From NCBI GenBank assembly GCA_024399015.1, contig JAKSIC010000012.1, positions 1 to 64,000 on the forward strand: DNA of 64,000 nucleotides, given 5' to 3'. The notes beneath the pieces were generated by a model. That model saw only the letters and a list, made by a program, of their open reading frames with translations. It did no database searches and was not told the DNA's origin. The translations under genes were made by a program, and so were the position numbers. Below are positions 53,936 through 63,180 of the stretch, one piece after another (position 1 is the stretch's first letter; every line of letters begins with the position of its first letter). Source of the stretch: Fibrobacter sp. Its GTDB lineage: Bacteria; Fibrobacterota; Fibrobacteria; Fibrobacterales; Fibrobacteraceae.

Positions 53936-56332
53936 ATGATTTTGCGCTATCTCAAGTTTTTCTTGCTTGCTCTGGTTGCAGGGCTCTTTTTGGCATGCAC
54001 CGACGACGAAAAGGAAGGGGAGTTCCTTCTGGATCGTGAAGTTACTGAACTGGTTGTTAGTCATACCTGCGCTTCTGACAAGGATAGCAGCGAGTATTGC
54101 TTCCAGATCCGTTTCCACTATCCTATGGATACGGAAAAACTCACCAACATTTATGTATGGTTCGACTCCACCGTGGTGGGCGATACCGCCAAGGCCGTGA
54201 ATAGCGAAAAGCTCAAGAAGGCCGACGAGGTTATCGAATTCCTTAAGGGAACCACGGAGCTTTATGGAGTCATCGATGTTACTCCTTACGTAAAGAATTT
54301 TGTTGAGGAACTCAAGGCCGAAGACAACAGGCGCGATAGCGTCATGGTGGCTTTCTACTGCGAGTATTCCGATGACGAACGCCCCGGTACCGTGCAGAGA
54401 GTTTATCTGCATCTGGGCGACAAGATGCCTCCTTCTACAATTACCCTCAAGGATCCTGAAACGTGGACAACTGGCGCCAAGTTTGAATGGAACCGCCCCG
54501 CGGACCAGACCGACTACTACGCAGCCAATGATATGTCTGGCCCCATCGCAGGCTACAACATTGTGGTTTACGCTCTCGACGAGGAAGAGGATATCAGCGA
54601 CATCAAGGTCACTGTCGCCAATGCTGAAGGCTCCGATTCTACGGGCTCTACGATTTACAAGCGCCGCGCCAGGTTCCGCAACAGCAGGGATTCCCTGAAG
54701 CTTGATACCGCCCTTGAATACGGCGGCAACTATTTGCGCATTGCCATTCTTGACGGCAAGGGCTACGACATCGAGGACTTTGATGCCAACGCATTCTCCC
54801 TCGTGCTTGAAGGCCTGAAGGCTGAGTCTCGTTACACCATCGGCATTTCCGCATGGGATTCCAGTGCGAACGGTTCCGGCAGCGAAAAGGTGAATTCCCC
54901 GTGGTCCAACAAGATGTTCTTTACCACGGACTCCATTGCCCCGTTGATCGGCAACACCATCATTACCATAAAGGATACCGCGTTCCCCGAACTGGCACGC
55001 CTAGACAGCAACAACCGCTTGAGAATCTTCTGGGGCTACAGTGTGGACCCTCTGATCAAGAATCACGGTATCATTGTTGACTCAGCTTTGGCCATTCCTG
55101 ATTCATGCCGCCTGAGCGAATACATCCATGAATACAAGTGCATTGCAGATTCCATCAGCAGCTACGAAATTTCTTACTATGATGCGGCAAGCAAGGACTG
55201 GGTGAAGTTTGACTACGCCGGTGGCGCCTATGCCCGCTACAAGAAACTCTACAGACGCGATTCCCTTACCGGCGCTATGGTTGTAGATGCCGAAGGTCGT
55301 TTTGTTACTGACACCATCCGTTGGGTTGCTCCGGGCGATACCATGATTTTGCGTATCCGCTCCAAGGATGCCTCCAACTACTACTCCCAGGCGTTGATTG
55401 ATACCATTGTCGTTGCTCCCGATGTTAAGAGCAAGGACGTGGAATGCCCCGAGGGCTTCGTTCTCGTCTCGACTTCTGATACCTCAACCTTCTGCATGGA
55501 ACGTTACGAACATCGTGACGACTCAGGAAAGTTTGTTAGTAACGTGCTGCACTCCGAGGCTGTAGCCGCTTGCGAAGCCTTGTCTGGTTCCGGTTTTACC
55601 TACGGTCTCTGCGGCGAACGCGAATGGGAACTTGTCTGCCTTTCTGGCGGTACGCTCAACTATGGTGTAATCGAAGAAAGCTCCCTCGATAATTCCGACT
55701 ACCTCTTTGCGAACTGCAACGTTGCTACTGGTGATTCTACTGGCGCAATGGACTTTGCAAAGCGTAGTTCCCGCTGCATGAATCCTATGGGCGTTCACGA
55801 TATGCCTGGCCAGCTGCAGGAATGGGTACGCGGAAGATCCGACGATACGCTTGCCGTGCTTAAGGGCGGAAGCTACAAGATCTTTGGCGGCCTCGACCGA
55901 GAAACCCAGGCCCGTTGCACCAACCGTAGTTTCCCGTATTTCACAAGACCTGACTACACCAAGGATACCGTCTACCTCTATCGTGAAGGAACCAAGGTGG
56001 ATACGGTGTACTCGAAGGATACCTCCAGAACATTGCATGCGACTATTCCGAGCTACGGCAAGGACGATCCGTTGCAGTTGTCCTTCAAGGATACTTTGCA
56101 GTTCTTTACTGTCAAGGATTCCAGCGGCAATGAGATTGGCGTGGATTACGCTCCTTATGCAGAATACAAGAATGGCGGAGACGCTTGGCTCAGCGCCTTG
56201 GCCAATGGCTTGATCTATGAACCCGACCATGTTGAAGTCGTGTTCATCAAGAAGGAAAAGGTGGCTTACCGTCAGGCGGCCGCATTCTACAAGAGCCCGG
56301 CCATCGGTTTCCGCTGCTGTGCGTATAAATGA
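53936..56332 (+). CDS. Lipoprotein with fibronectin-like region and SUMF1/FGE-like domain
   Basis: 798 aa from ATG 53936; a longer frame from 53876 would bury the signal peptide. Lipobox LFLAC (Cys21). About 165-335 look like a fibronectin type III module (PSTITLKDPETWTTGAKFEW, LKAESRYTIGISAWDSS). About 500-798 match the formylglycine-generating enzyme/sulfatase-modifying factor fold: TFCMERYEHRDD, GLCGEREWELVCLSGG in place of the usual LPTEAEWE, NPMGVHDMPGQLQEWVRG, LKGGSY and a final GFRCCAYK. In bacteria this fold is often used without enzyme activity in surface proteins. I cannot confirm the copper-binding Cys pair of true FGE. Confidence 0.75.
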   Translation: MILRYLKFFLLALVAGLFLACTDDEKEGEFLLDREVTELVVSHTCASDKDSSEYCFQIRFHYPMDTEKLTNIYVWFDSTVVGDTAKAVNSEKLKKADEVIEFLKGTTELYGVIDVTPYVKNFVEELKAEDNRRDSVMVAFYCEYSDDERPGTVQRVYLHLGDKMPPSTITLKDPETWTTGAKFEWNRPADQTDYYAANDMSGPIAGYNIVVYALDEEEDISDIKVTVANAEGSDSTGSTIYKRRARFRNSRDSLKLDTALEYGGNYLRIAILDGKGYDIEDFDANAFSLVLEGLKAESRYTIGISAWDSSANGSGSEKVNSPWSNKMFFTTDSIAPLIGNTIITIKDTAFPELARLDSNNRLRIFWGYSVDPLIKNHGIIVDSALAIPDSCRLSEYIHEYKCIADSISSYEISYYDAASKDWVKFDYAGGAYARYKKLYRRDSLTGAMVVDAEGRFVTDTIRWVAPGDTMILRIRSKDASNYYSQALIDTIVVAPDVKSKDVECPEGFVLVSTSDTSTFCMERYEHRDDSGKFVSNVLHSEAVAACEALSGSGFTYGLCGEREWELVCLSGGTLNYGVIEESSLDNSDYLFANCNVATGDSTGAMDFAKRSSRCMNPMGVHDMPGQLQEWVRGRSDDTLAVLKGGSYKIFGGLDRETQARCTNRSFPYFTRPDYTKDTVYLYREGTKVDTVYSKDTSRTLHATIPSYGKDDPLQLSFKDTLQFFTVKDSSGNEIGVDYAPYAEYKNGGDAWLSALANGLIYEPDHVEVVFIKKEKVAYRQAAAFYKSPAIGFRCCAYK

Positions 56333-56337
56333 TTCGA

Positions 56338-56605
56338 GGGAGGGCTGAGCCGCGTCCACAAAGTGGACAATTCTCACTAAGGGCTAAAGCCCTAAGTGAT
56401 CATTAGCCTCGAGCTCCATAGAGTTTTGATGCAATGGGCTCTGCCCCTGAGTAGGGAGTTTACTCCCACTCAGACACGAGTTTTGAGCTCCGCCCTATGA
56501 TGGTAATAGCGTTAGATTCTAGGGGGTTTTAGGGGATGCCCCCTATGCCGGATTTTTGCACAGCAAAAACCGGAGGGGAGTTCGAGGGGTTTCCCCTCGC
56601 GTCAT
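56338..56605 (+). repeat. Long hairpin array between the SUMF1-like and metF-like genes
   Basis: At least six hairpins: GTCCAC-AAA-GTGGAC, AGGGCT-AAA-GCCCT, GGGAGT-TT-ACTCCC, GGGGG..CCCCC around 56522-56543, CCGG..TTTTTGC-ACA-GCAAAAA..CCGG and GAGGGG-TTT-CCCCTC. Linkers include CTGAGCCGC, TTCTCACTAA, TTAGCCTCGAGCTCC and CTGAGTA. No gene lies in this 361-bp gap. Confidence 0.6.
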
Positions 56606-56658
56606 ATTACCCCCTCGCGTTACATCTATTCTTTTATGCAAAAATTTGCATATATGCA

Positions 56659-56685
56659 TTGACAAAGAATGCGGCAATTTATAAC
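56659..56685 (+). promoter_or_regulatory. Promoter of the metF-like gene
   Basis: TTGACA (56659-56664), 15-bp spacer, TATAAC (56680-56685), which ends 8 nt before ATG 56694; no SD. Confidence 0.45.
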
Positions 56686-56693
56686 TTTAGGCC

Positions 56694-57452
56694 ATGATTA
56701 AGAATTTGCCTAAGTCTATTGCTCTTGAACTTGTGCCCCGTGACCTGGAAGGCCTGCTTACCGAATCCAAGGATTGCTTGTCTAAGTTTCCTATTACCAC
56801 GGTGAACGTGCCGGAAATCCGTACGGTTTCTGTGAAGTCCTACGAATCCGCCCGCATGTTGATTGCAAATCATGTGCCGGTAACGCCTCACTTCCGCATG
56901 GTGGACCGTTCTCTCACGGAACTTATTGAAAAGCTTGGGGTGCTTACTGCCATGGGCCTTAGGGAAGTCCTGATTATTGCGGGTGACCCGCCCAAGGATA
57001 TTGGCTTCCAGCCTTCCGGCCTCACTTCTGTGCTTGCCATTCGCGAGATCCGCAAGCTGTTCCCGACCCTCAAAATTTTTGCAGGTCTTGACCCGTTCCG
57101 TACTAGCTTCCGCGAGGAACTGGACTACGCCAAGCGTAAGCTGGACGCCGGCGCCGACGGTTTCTACACCCAGCCCTTCTTTAGCGTTGGTATGCTGGAG
57201 CAGTGGATGGAGCAGATTCCCGAAGCTGAAGTCTGGTATGGCATTGCGCCTGTGCTTTCCGAAAAGTCCAAGTTCTACTGGGAGAATACGAACAAGGTTG
57301 TGTTCCCACCGGATTTCGACATTACTCTCGAAAGCAATGTGAGGACCGGCCGCGCCCTGCTTAAGTCTATCGCCGATGCGAACCAGCGCGCCTACCTGAT
57401 GCCAGTTCGCGTGGACGCCGCCGAGTATGTTGGCTCACTGCTGAACGATTAG
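56694..57452 (+). CDS. Methylenetetrahydrofolate reductase-like protein
   Basis: 252 aa against about 290 for E. coli MetF. The start IALELVPRD has the Glu of the family's EFFPP motif, TPHFRMVDRSLTELIEKLG (about 65) corresponds to the T-x-H-L folate-site strand, IIAGDPP (about 98) to the LRGDP motif with Arg replaced, and GADGFYTQPFFSV (about 155) to the A-x-F-x-x-TQ-x-F block. The fold is therefore a FAD-binding TIM barrel of the MTHFR type. The shorter length and altered motifs leave it open whether it makes methyl-folate for methionine or has another C1 role. Last codons lie in a tandem repeat. Confidence 0.75.
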   Translation: MIKNLPKSIALELVPRDLEGLLTESKDCLSKFPITTVNVPEIRTVSVKSYESARMLIANHVPVTPHFRMVDRSLTELIEKLGVLTAMGLREVLIIAGDPPKDIGFQPSGLTSVLAIREIRKLFPTLKIFAGLDPFRTSFREELDYAKRKLDAGADGFYTQPFFSVGMLEQWMEQIPEAEVWYGIAPVLSEKSKFYWENTNKVVFPPDFDITLESNVRTGRALLKSIADANQRAYLMPVRVDAAEYVGSLLND

Positions 57453-57511
57453 CGGTTGCTTCACTGCTGAACGATTGGCTGTCGGTTTACTGCTGAACGA
57501 TTAGCTGTCGA
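57436..57511 (+). repeat. 26-27-bp tandem repeat over the metF-like stop codon
   Basis: Three copies of CACTGCTGAACGATTAGC and about 9 more bases start at 57436, 57462 and 57488. The first contains the last four sense codons and the TAG stop, so the gene end itself has been duplicated downstream. Confidence 0.8.
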
Positions 57512-57530
57512 CACTTCGCCGAAGTATTGA

Positions 57531-57562
57531 AAAAAGGATACCTGAAAAAAGGTATCCTTTTG
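57531..57562. terminator. Terminator between the metF-like gene and sdpI
   Basis: AAAGGATACC-TGAAAAAA-GGTATCCTTT followed by TGCTTT; usable from both sides. Confidence 0.75.
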
Positions 57563-57582
57563 CTTTAGCGGGTCGCTTTGAT

Positions 57583-58209
57583 TTACTTGTGCCTAAGCGC
57601 GTAAATCCAAGAGTATGCGATAGGGGTGATTGCCATTGCGATCAGCAGAGCCGTCGTGATGTAGATGTTTTCCATGAGGCTTGTGAAAATCATCAGCAGT
57701 CCGCCAATGACAAAGACGAATCCGCCAACGCGGTGGGTGTGGAACCAGTTGTCTTCGTTTTTGAGTGTCCAGTAGATGCGTATGCCGAAGATCATGTTCT
57801 GGGTGACCTTGGGCATGACGTTTCCGAGGATCACAAATAGGACTCCCAGGAAAATGGTGACAAACAGCGTAAGGTTGAACTTGATGTCCAGGGAGAACAT
57901 GATGATGCTTCCCATGACGAACATGGCGATGGCGGGAACGAGCCATATGATGTAGGGGAGGTACTTCCTGATTTGGCCGTTCTTCTTGAACTGGATGTGT
58001 GTGTCCAGGAGGCAGAGCAACTGGATTGCTATCAGGAATGCGGGAATCCCGAAAACGGCTCCTGCCTTGGGCATAAAATTGTCGGGTTCGTTATTCAGGT
58101 TGAAATGCACCGGCAGTTGGGCGGGCAGCTTGTCCCACAGGATAATCCCTGCGACGGATGTCATGGCGATGACGATCAGGGAAATAAGAATTTTCCATTT
58201 GTTGTTCAT
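57583..58209 (-). CDS. sdpI: SdpI-family membrane protein
   Basis: 208 aa, about six hydrophobic segments. LPVHFNLNNEPDNFMPKAGAVF (about 32) is the DUF1648 motif; LGNVMPKVTQNMIFGIRIYWTLKNEDNWFHTHRVGG (about 125-160) is the SdpI block. In Bacillus subtilis SdpI protects cells from the SdpC killing peptide and also holds the repressor SdpR at the membrane. Here it lies one base after sdpR, as in Bacillus, but no sdpABC genes are nearby. It may confer immunity to peptides from others. Confidence 0.82.
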   Translation of the reverse strand: MNNKWKILISLIVIAMTSVAGIILWDKLPAQLPVHFNLNNEPDNFMPKAGAVFGIPAFLIAIQLLCLLDTHIQFKKNGQIRKYLPYIIWLVPAIAMFVMGSIIMFSLDIKFNLTLFVTIFLGVLFVILGNVMPKVTQNMIFGIRIYWTLKNEDNWFHTHRVGGFVFVIGGLLMIFTSLMENIYITTALLIAMAITPIAYSWIYALRHK

Positions 58210-58210
58210 G

Positions 58211-58489
58211 TTACTTTTCTCCTTTAGGTGTTTCTTTTAAATCTTTTACCCACATCATGATTTCTTCGAGAACTGATGTGCTGAGTTCGTAGATGATGAA
58301 TTTTCCATCGCGGCGGTCGCGGATCAGGTCTGCCGCCTTCAGAACCGCCAGGTGGCGTGAAATGGCCGGGCCCGAGATTTCGAATGCCTCCGATATTTCG
58401 CCCGCGGTTTTCTTGCCGCCCTTAAGCATGTTCAGGATTTGTCGGCGCGTTGGGTCCGACAAGGCCTGAAGGGTATCTTGTAATGCCAT
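58211..58489 (-). CDS. sdpR: SdpR-type ArsR-family repressor
   Basis: 92 aa from ATG 58489 (AGGAG 8 nt upstream; the ATG 6 bp earlier is too close to it). Winged helix-turn-helix: LQALSDPTRRQILNMLKGGKKTAGEISEAF, then ISGPAISRHLAVLKAADLI as recognition helix, then RRDGKFIIYELS as the wing. No metal-binding Cys pair, as in SdpR. Expected to repress its own operon until SdpI binds it. The sequence TTTAACATG occurs twice upstream (58510-58518, 58548-58556) and is a possible operator. Confidence 0.85.
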   Translation of the reverse strand: MALQDTLQALSDPTRRQILNMLKGGKKTAGEISEAFEISGPAISRHLAVLKAADLIRDRRDGKFIIYELSTSVLEEIMMWVKDLKETPKGEK

Positions 58490-58550
58490 AGGCAATCTCC
58501 TGTAAATCGTTTAACATGAATCGACATCTTTAAATAAAAACATGTCATTT

Positions 58551-58742
58551 AACATGGAATGACTTCGTCATTCATGTTGTTTTGCCTCGGCTATAAAACA
58601 TGCAAGCATGTTTTATTTCACAACCTCCGCTCGCCAGCATTGAATAACTCGTTATTCATGGCCGTTTCGCTCTGGCTGTTAAAACACTGACGTGTTTTAC
58701 GGCTCTCGGTTTATTTAACATTTAACTTATGTGTTAAATGTA
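58551..58742 (+). repeat. Five-hairpin array upstream of sdpR
   Basis: In order: AACATG(G)AATGAC-TTC-GTCATTCATGTT, AAACATGC-AA-GCATGTTT, GAATAACTCGTTATTC, AAAACAC-TGAC-GTGTTTT and CATTTAAC-TTAT-GTTAAATG-like. Linkers are GCCTCGGCT, CCTCCGCTCGCCAG, GGCCGTTTCGCTCTGGCTG and ACGGCTCTCGG. All five stems differ; the spacing is 40-50 bp. No gene in 58490-58922. Confidence 0.65.
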
Positions 58743-58908
58743 AGTCGATGAAACAGGATTGTCAAGAGTTTTTTGAAAAAATTTTTGGTTAGTCGAAAAT
58801 GTGAGCGGAATTGTACGGAAAAGTGCTCGGAGAAGTGCGAAAATACTGGAAAATGGGTACCAAAAGGGTGTTCTGGGTTGATTTGGTCCCCCTTTTTCGC
58901 CATTTTCC

Positions 58909-58914
58909 TATATT
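58909..58914 (+). promoter_or_regulatory. TATATT element of the inositol-phosphatase family gene
   Basis: Ends 8 nt before ATG 58923. Confidence 0.5.
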
Positions 58915-58922
58915 TGCGGCGT

Positions 58923-59705
58923 ATGATTGAAGAATTTTTGAAAGTTGCCGAGGATCTGGCCCGCAAGGCGGGGGAGATTTGCCTGGAGTTGCAGAGCAAT
59001 CTGGGTGATGTGAAGTACAAGACCGCCAAGGACGTGGTGACCATCGCCGACGTGACCAGCGAAAAGCTTATTGTTGAGGGCCTTCGTGCGGCGTTTCCCT
59101 CCCATTCGATTCGAACCGAGGAGGCTGGCGTCATCGAAGGTTCCGACCCGCGATACCGCTGGATCATCGACCCGGTGGACGGTACGGTGAACTTCAGCCG
59201 CGGCATCCCGCTGTGGGGTATTTCCATTGCGCTGCATTTTGAGGGCAAGCCGCTTGTGGCCTGCGTGAACCTGCCGAAGCTTGGCGAGATGTACACCGCA
59301 GCCAAGGGCCAGGGGGCCCACATGAATGGCAAGCCCATTCATGTGAGCGGCGAAAGCAATCCCACTCATGCGATCGTCAGCAATGGGGACTTCAATGTAG
59401 GCGAGGTTGCCAAGATCAACGCCCAGAATTCCCGCAACTTCGCCGCCGAGGCGGTTGCCTTTGAACGCGTGAAGTGCTTCGGCTCTGCAGTTATCGAAGG
59501 TTGCTTTACCGCATGCGGCCGCCTGGATTGCTTCGTGATGACCATGAGCTACCCGTGGGACATTGCCGCTATCGCCCTCCTGGTGGAAGAGGCTGGCGGA
59601 AAGTCCACCCACATCGACGGCACCGAAATGCAGTTCGTGGATGCGGAACAGGTCATCTTCAGCAACGGCCTGCTTCACGACACCTTGGTGAACGTACTTA
59701 AGTAG
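58923..59705 (+). CDS. Inositol monophosphatase family protein (SuhB-like)
   Basis: 260 aa from ATG 58923. A longer open frame from 58773 adds 50 residues unlike the family and crosses the promoter element. Metal- and phosphate-binding motifs are complete: VTIADVTSEKLI, RTEEAGVIEG (Glu of motif 1), WIIDPVDGTVNFSRGIPLWGISIAL (the DPxDGT motif, about 78) and SYPWDIAAIALLVEEAGG (the WD motif, about 203). Family members remove phosphate from inositol phosphates, histidinol phosphate or adenosine bisphosphate; the substrate cannot be fixed here. Confidence 0.9.
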   Translation: MIEEFLKVAEDLARKAGEICLELQSNLGDVKYKTAKDVVTIADVTSEKLIVEGLRAAFPSHSIRTEEAGVIEGSDPRYRWIIDPVDGTVNFSRGIPLWGISIALHFEGKPLVACVNLPKLGEMYTAAKGQGAHMNGKPIHVSGESNPTHAIVSNGDFNVGEVAKINAQNSRNFAAEAVAFERVKCFGSAVIEGCFTACGRLDCFVMTMSYPWDIAAIALLVEEAGGKSTHIDGTEMQFVDAEQVIFSNGLLHDTLVNVLK

Positions 59706-59748
59706 AAATCGGCATTTATTTCTGTCGGTTGTTCATAAAATGTAATAG

Positions 59749-59776
59749 GGGAGCCTCGTTTGAGGCTCCTTTTTTG
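59749..59776 (+). terminator. Terminator after the inositol-phosphatase family gene
   Basis: GGAGCCTC-GTTT-GAGGCTCC followed by TTTTTTT. Confidence 0.85.
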
Positions 59777-59818
59777 ATGGATTTCGGGGGTGATATTAAC
59801 ATTTTTCGTAAAATGTAA

Positions 59819-59863
59819 TGTAAAACTATGTTTACAAATTGGTCTGTAAAAGTGTTTCTTACA
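59819..59863 (+). promoter_or_regulatory. Two TGTAAAA...TTACA inverted repeats upstream of gdhA
   Basis: TGTAAAACTATGTTTACA (59819-59836) and TGTAAAAGTGTTTCTTACA (59845-59863), 26 bp apart start to start, so on about the same DNA face. They look like operators for one dimeric regulator. Confidence 0.5.
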
Positions 59864-59939
59864 AAATTGTATGTTTTTACGACGTGGACCCTTGAAATTT
59901 AACCAAAAAACGCAATTGGAAAATCTTTCAAAAAAGTAA

Positions 59940-59955
59940 CTTACAAAAATGTAAG
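59940..59955 (+). promoter_or_regulatory. Third TTACA/TGTAA palindrome upstream of gdhA
   Basis: CTTACAAAAATGTAAG, with 6-bp arms, 156 bp before the gdhA ATG. A TTATCTTT element near 60003-60010 may be the -10. Confidence 0.45.
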
Positions 59956-60077
59956 AAATGAACGTTTTTTGTACAGAACCACTTGTTTTTTTTCATTATT
60001 TGTTATCTTTATTTCCGTAACAGAAATGCCTTGCTCAAGGGTTTATAAACACTCAAAAGCGGGGCACAAAAGTTTAA

Positions 60078-61555
<1,478 letters not shown>

Positions 61556-61568
61556 TAGACTTTCTGTA

Positions 61569-61609
61569 AAAAGATCCTCGGTGAAAAACCGGGGGTCTTT
61601 TTTTTTGCT
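61569..61609 (+). terminator. gdhA terminator
   Basis: AAGATCCTCGGT-GAAAA-ACCGGGGGTCTT followed by a T-run. Confidence 0.8.
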
Positions 61610-61708
61610 TGAAAAATTTTTAAAAATATTTGTTGTTGCTTGTTTAGAACAACGTTGTTTTGTATTTTCCAGGCAACTTCATAAAAAATTCAATCGTTAG
61701 GAGGAATC

Positions 61709-62215
61709 ATGAAGCGTGTTTTGGTTTTGGTAGGCCTGTGTGCCGCAATGTCTTTTGCTACAACTTCCGTCAACTTGGGCATCTCTTCGTCTCAGGGCGG
61801 CATCGGTGTGGAACAGACTTTCAAGGATGACAAGATCGGCGTGAATGTACACTTGAACGGACTTGAAATTAGTGGTGGGTTAGAAGCCTTTGTGGCTGGT
61901 CTTGGCTTGGTTTATCGCTTTAATGGCTTGACCGGTCCTTATGCGTTCCATGCATCGGACTGGATTCACGATAAAGTCTATGGTGAAGGCGAAAGTGAAT
62001 GGCGTGATAAAAGAACTATCAATTACTGGCGCTTGTTGTTCGGCTTTGGTTACCAGCACATGTTCTTTAAGCATTTGGGAGCCTATTTTGAAGTAGGTTC
62101 CGGTTTCTATGCCGGTGATGGTGGATACTATTTGCACTACGATAACAGTGTGGATAAATTGAACAATAAAGACTGGGAACTTCATTCCGGTTTCGGTTTG
62201 AAGGTCAGCTTCTAA
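61709..62215 (+). CDS. Small outer-membrane beta-barrel-like protein
   Basis: 168 aa. TAGGAGGAATC gives a strong SD. Signal peptide MKRVLVLV to SFA-TT. The mature part alternates polar and hydrophobic residues in strands (VNLGISSSQGGIGVEQTF, FEVGSGFYAGDGGYYLHY) and ends FGLKVSF with a C-terminal Phe, as for proteins inserted by BAM. About eight strands could form a small barrel of the OmpX/OmpW size class. No specific family recognised. Confidence 0.65.
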   Translation: MKRVLVLVGLCAAMSFATTSVNLGISSSQGGIGVEQTFKDDKIGVNVHLNGLEISGGLEAFVAGLGLVYRFNGLTGPYAFHASDWIHDKVYGEGESEWRDKRTINYWRLLFGFGYQHMFFKHLGAYFEVGSGFYAGDGGYYLHYDNSVDKLNNKDWELHSGFGLKVSF

Positions 62216-62236
62216 ACTACAAGAAATATTACACAA

Positions 62237-62268
62237 AGGGGCGACGGTTCATACCGGCGTCTCTTTTT
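62237..62268 (+). terminator. Terminator of the small barrel gene
   Basis: GGCGACGG..CCGGCGTC-type stem with loop TTCATA followed by TCTTTTTG. Confidence 0.6.
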
Positions 62269-62322
62269 GTTTCGTGAATTAGTATTTTTTTTCACTGTTT
62301 TGGAGAACAGTCGAGGAGAAAT

Positions 62323-63064
62323 TTCTTTTTCAAAAATTTATGTGCCCTATTTGTTTTACTAACCGTTCAGTTGAGCTTTGCTGGCTCTTTGACGGATTTA
62401 CGCGATGGTAAGACTTATAAGACCGTTACCATTCTCGGGCAGGAATGGATGGCGGAGAACCTGAATCTCGAATACAATGTGGGCACTGCAAAGAGCGGCT
62501 GTCTGATGGTAAAAGGTAATTTTCCCGGTTGTGATTTTTCCCCTCCAGAAGGGAGTACTATGGCTCGTTGCAAGGCCGCCGTCTATCCAGAGGAATGTGA
62601 TAAGCATGGTCGCACCTACACATGGGCTGCTGCAGTGGACAGTGCTGGACTTTATGGTCGAGACGGCTTGGAATGCGGGTCGGGCAAATTATGTGAACGA
62701 GCAGGATATGTCCGTGGTATATGCCCCGAAGGTTGGCACTTGCCCAAAAGTGATGATTTTTACAGTTTGCTTTCGGAGTTAAAACGCGAAATAAAGGAAA
62801 AAACAGGACCTTTATTAACCTCTTGTGTTGAAAAAAAAACCGTGAAAAAAAAATGTATTGAGTGTGGGTGATGGTTGTTCGATGGATGACTTCGATCCAG
62901 ATGATTTAGATTTTAAGTGCAATCTTCTCGGTTTTGAGTATGAAAATCTAGGTTCTGACCATATGGCGTTCTTTTGGACATCGACGAACTATTATGATGA
63001 GAAAGAACGTGACGTGATCCTGACCAAAATAGTCCCAAAGTTTTCAAATAAAACGTTGTTCTAA
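62323..63064 (+). pseudogene. Broken FISUMP-domain gene
   Basis: The frame opens as FFKNLCALFVLLTVQLSFAG, a clear signal-peptide sequence, but has no ATG, GTG or TTG at its head although GAGGAG lies at 62313-62318; TTG 62371 would discard the signal peptide. FISUMP blocks follow: LRDGKTYKTVTILGQEWMAENLNLE, CDKHGRTYTWAAAVD and GICPEGWHLPKSDDFY. The frame ends at TGA 62869-62871 after a nine-A tract (62845-62853). One frame over, from about 62857, the domain continues as VLSVGDGCSMDDFD to FFWTSTNYYDEKERDV and a stop at 63064. So one frameshift and one lost start separate this from an intact gene. Sequencing error in the A tract cannot be excluded. Confidence 0.7.
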
Positions 63065-63093
63065 AGAGGCTGCGATCCGTCGCGGCCTTTTTT
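63063..63093 (+). terminator. Terminator between the two FISUMP genes
   Basis: AGGCTGCGA-TCCG-TCGCGGCCT stem followed by TTTTTTG. Confidence 0.75.
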
Positions 63094-63180
63094 GCGCGTT
63101 CGTCACAGTCTTAAGTTTATTATTAATTTTTTCTTACAAAGGGCCTTTTTCTTATTATATTGTGTTTTTGGAGGTCCCCC

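Noticed and set aside
58551-58742. CRISPR array
   Set aside because: Regular spacing and palindromes suggested it, but the repeats are not identical to one another and no cas genes are present.
58773-58922. 50-residue N-terminal extension of the inositol-phosphatase family protein
   Set aside because: The extension is Cys/Lys-rich, unlike the family, and crosses the TATATT promoter element; the ATG at 58923 gives the family's normal length.
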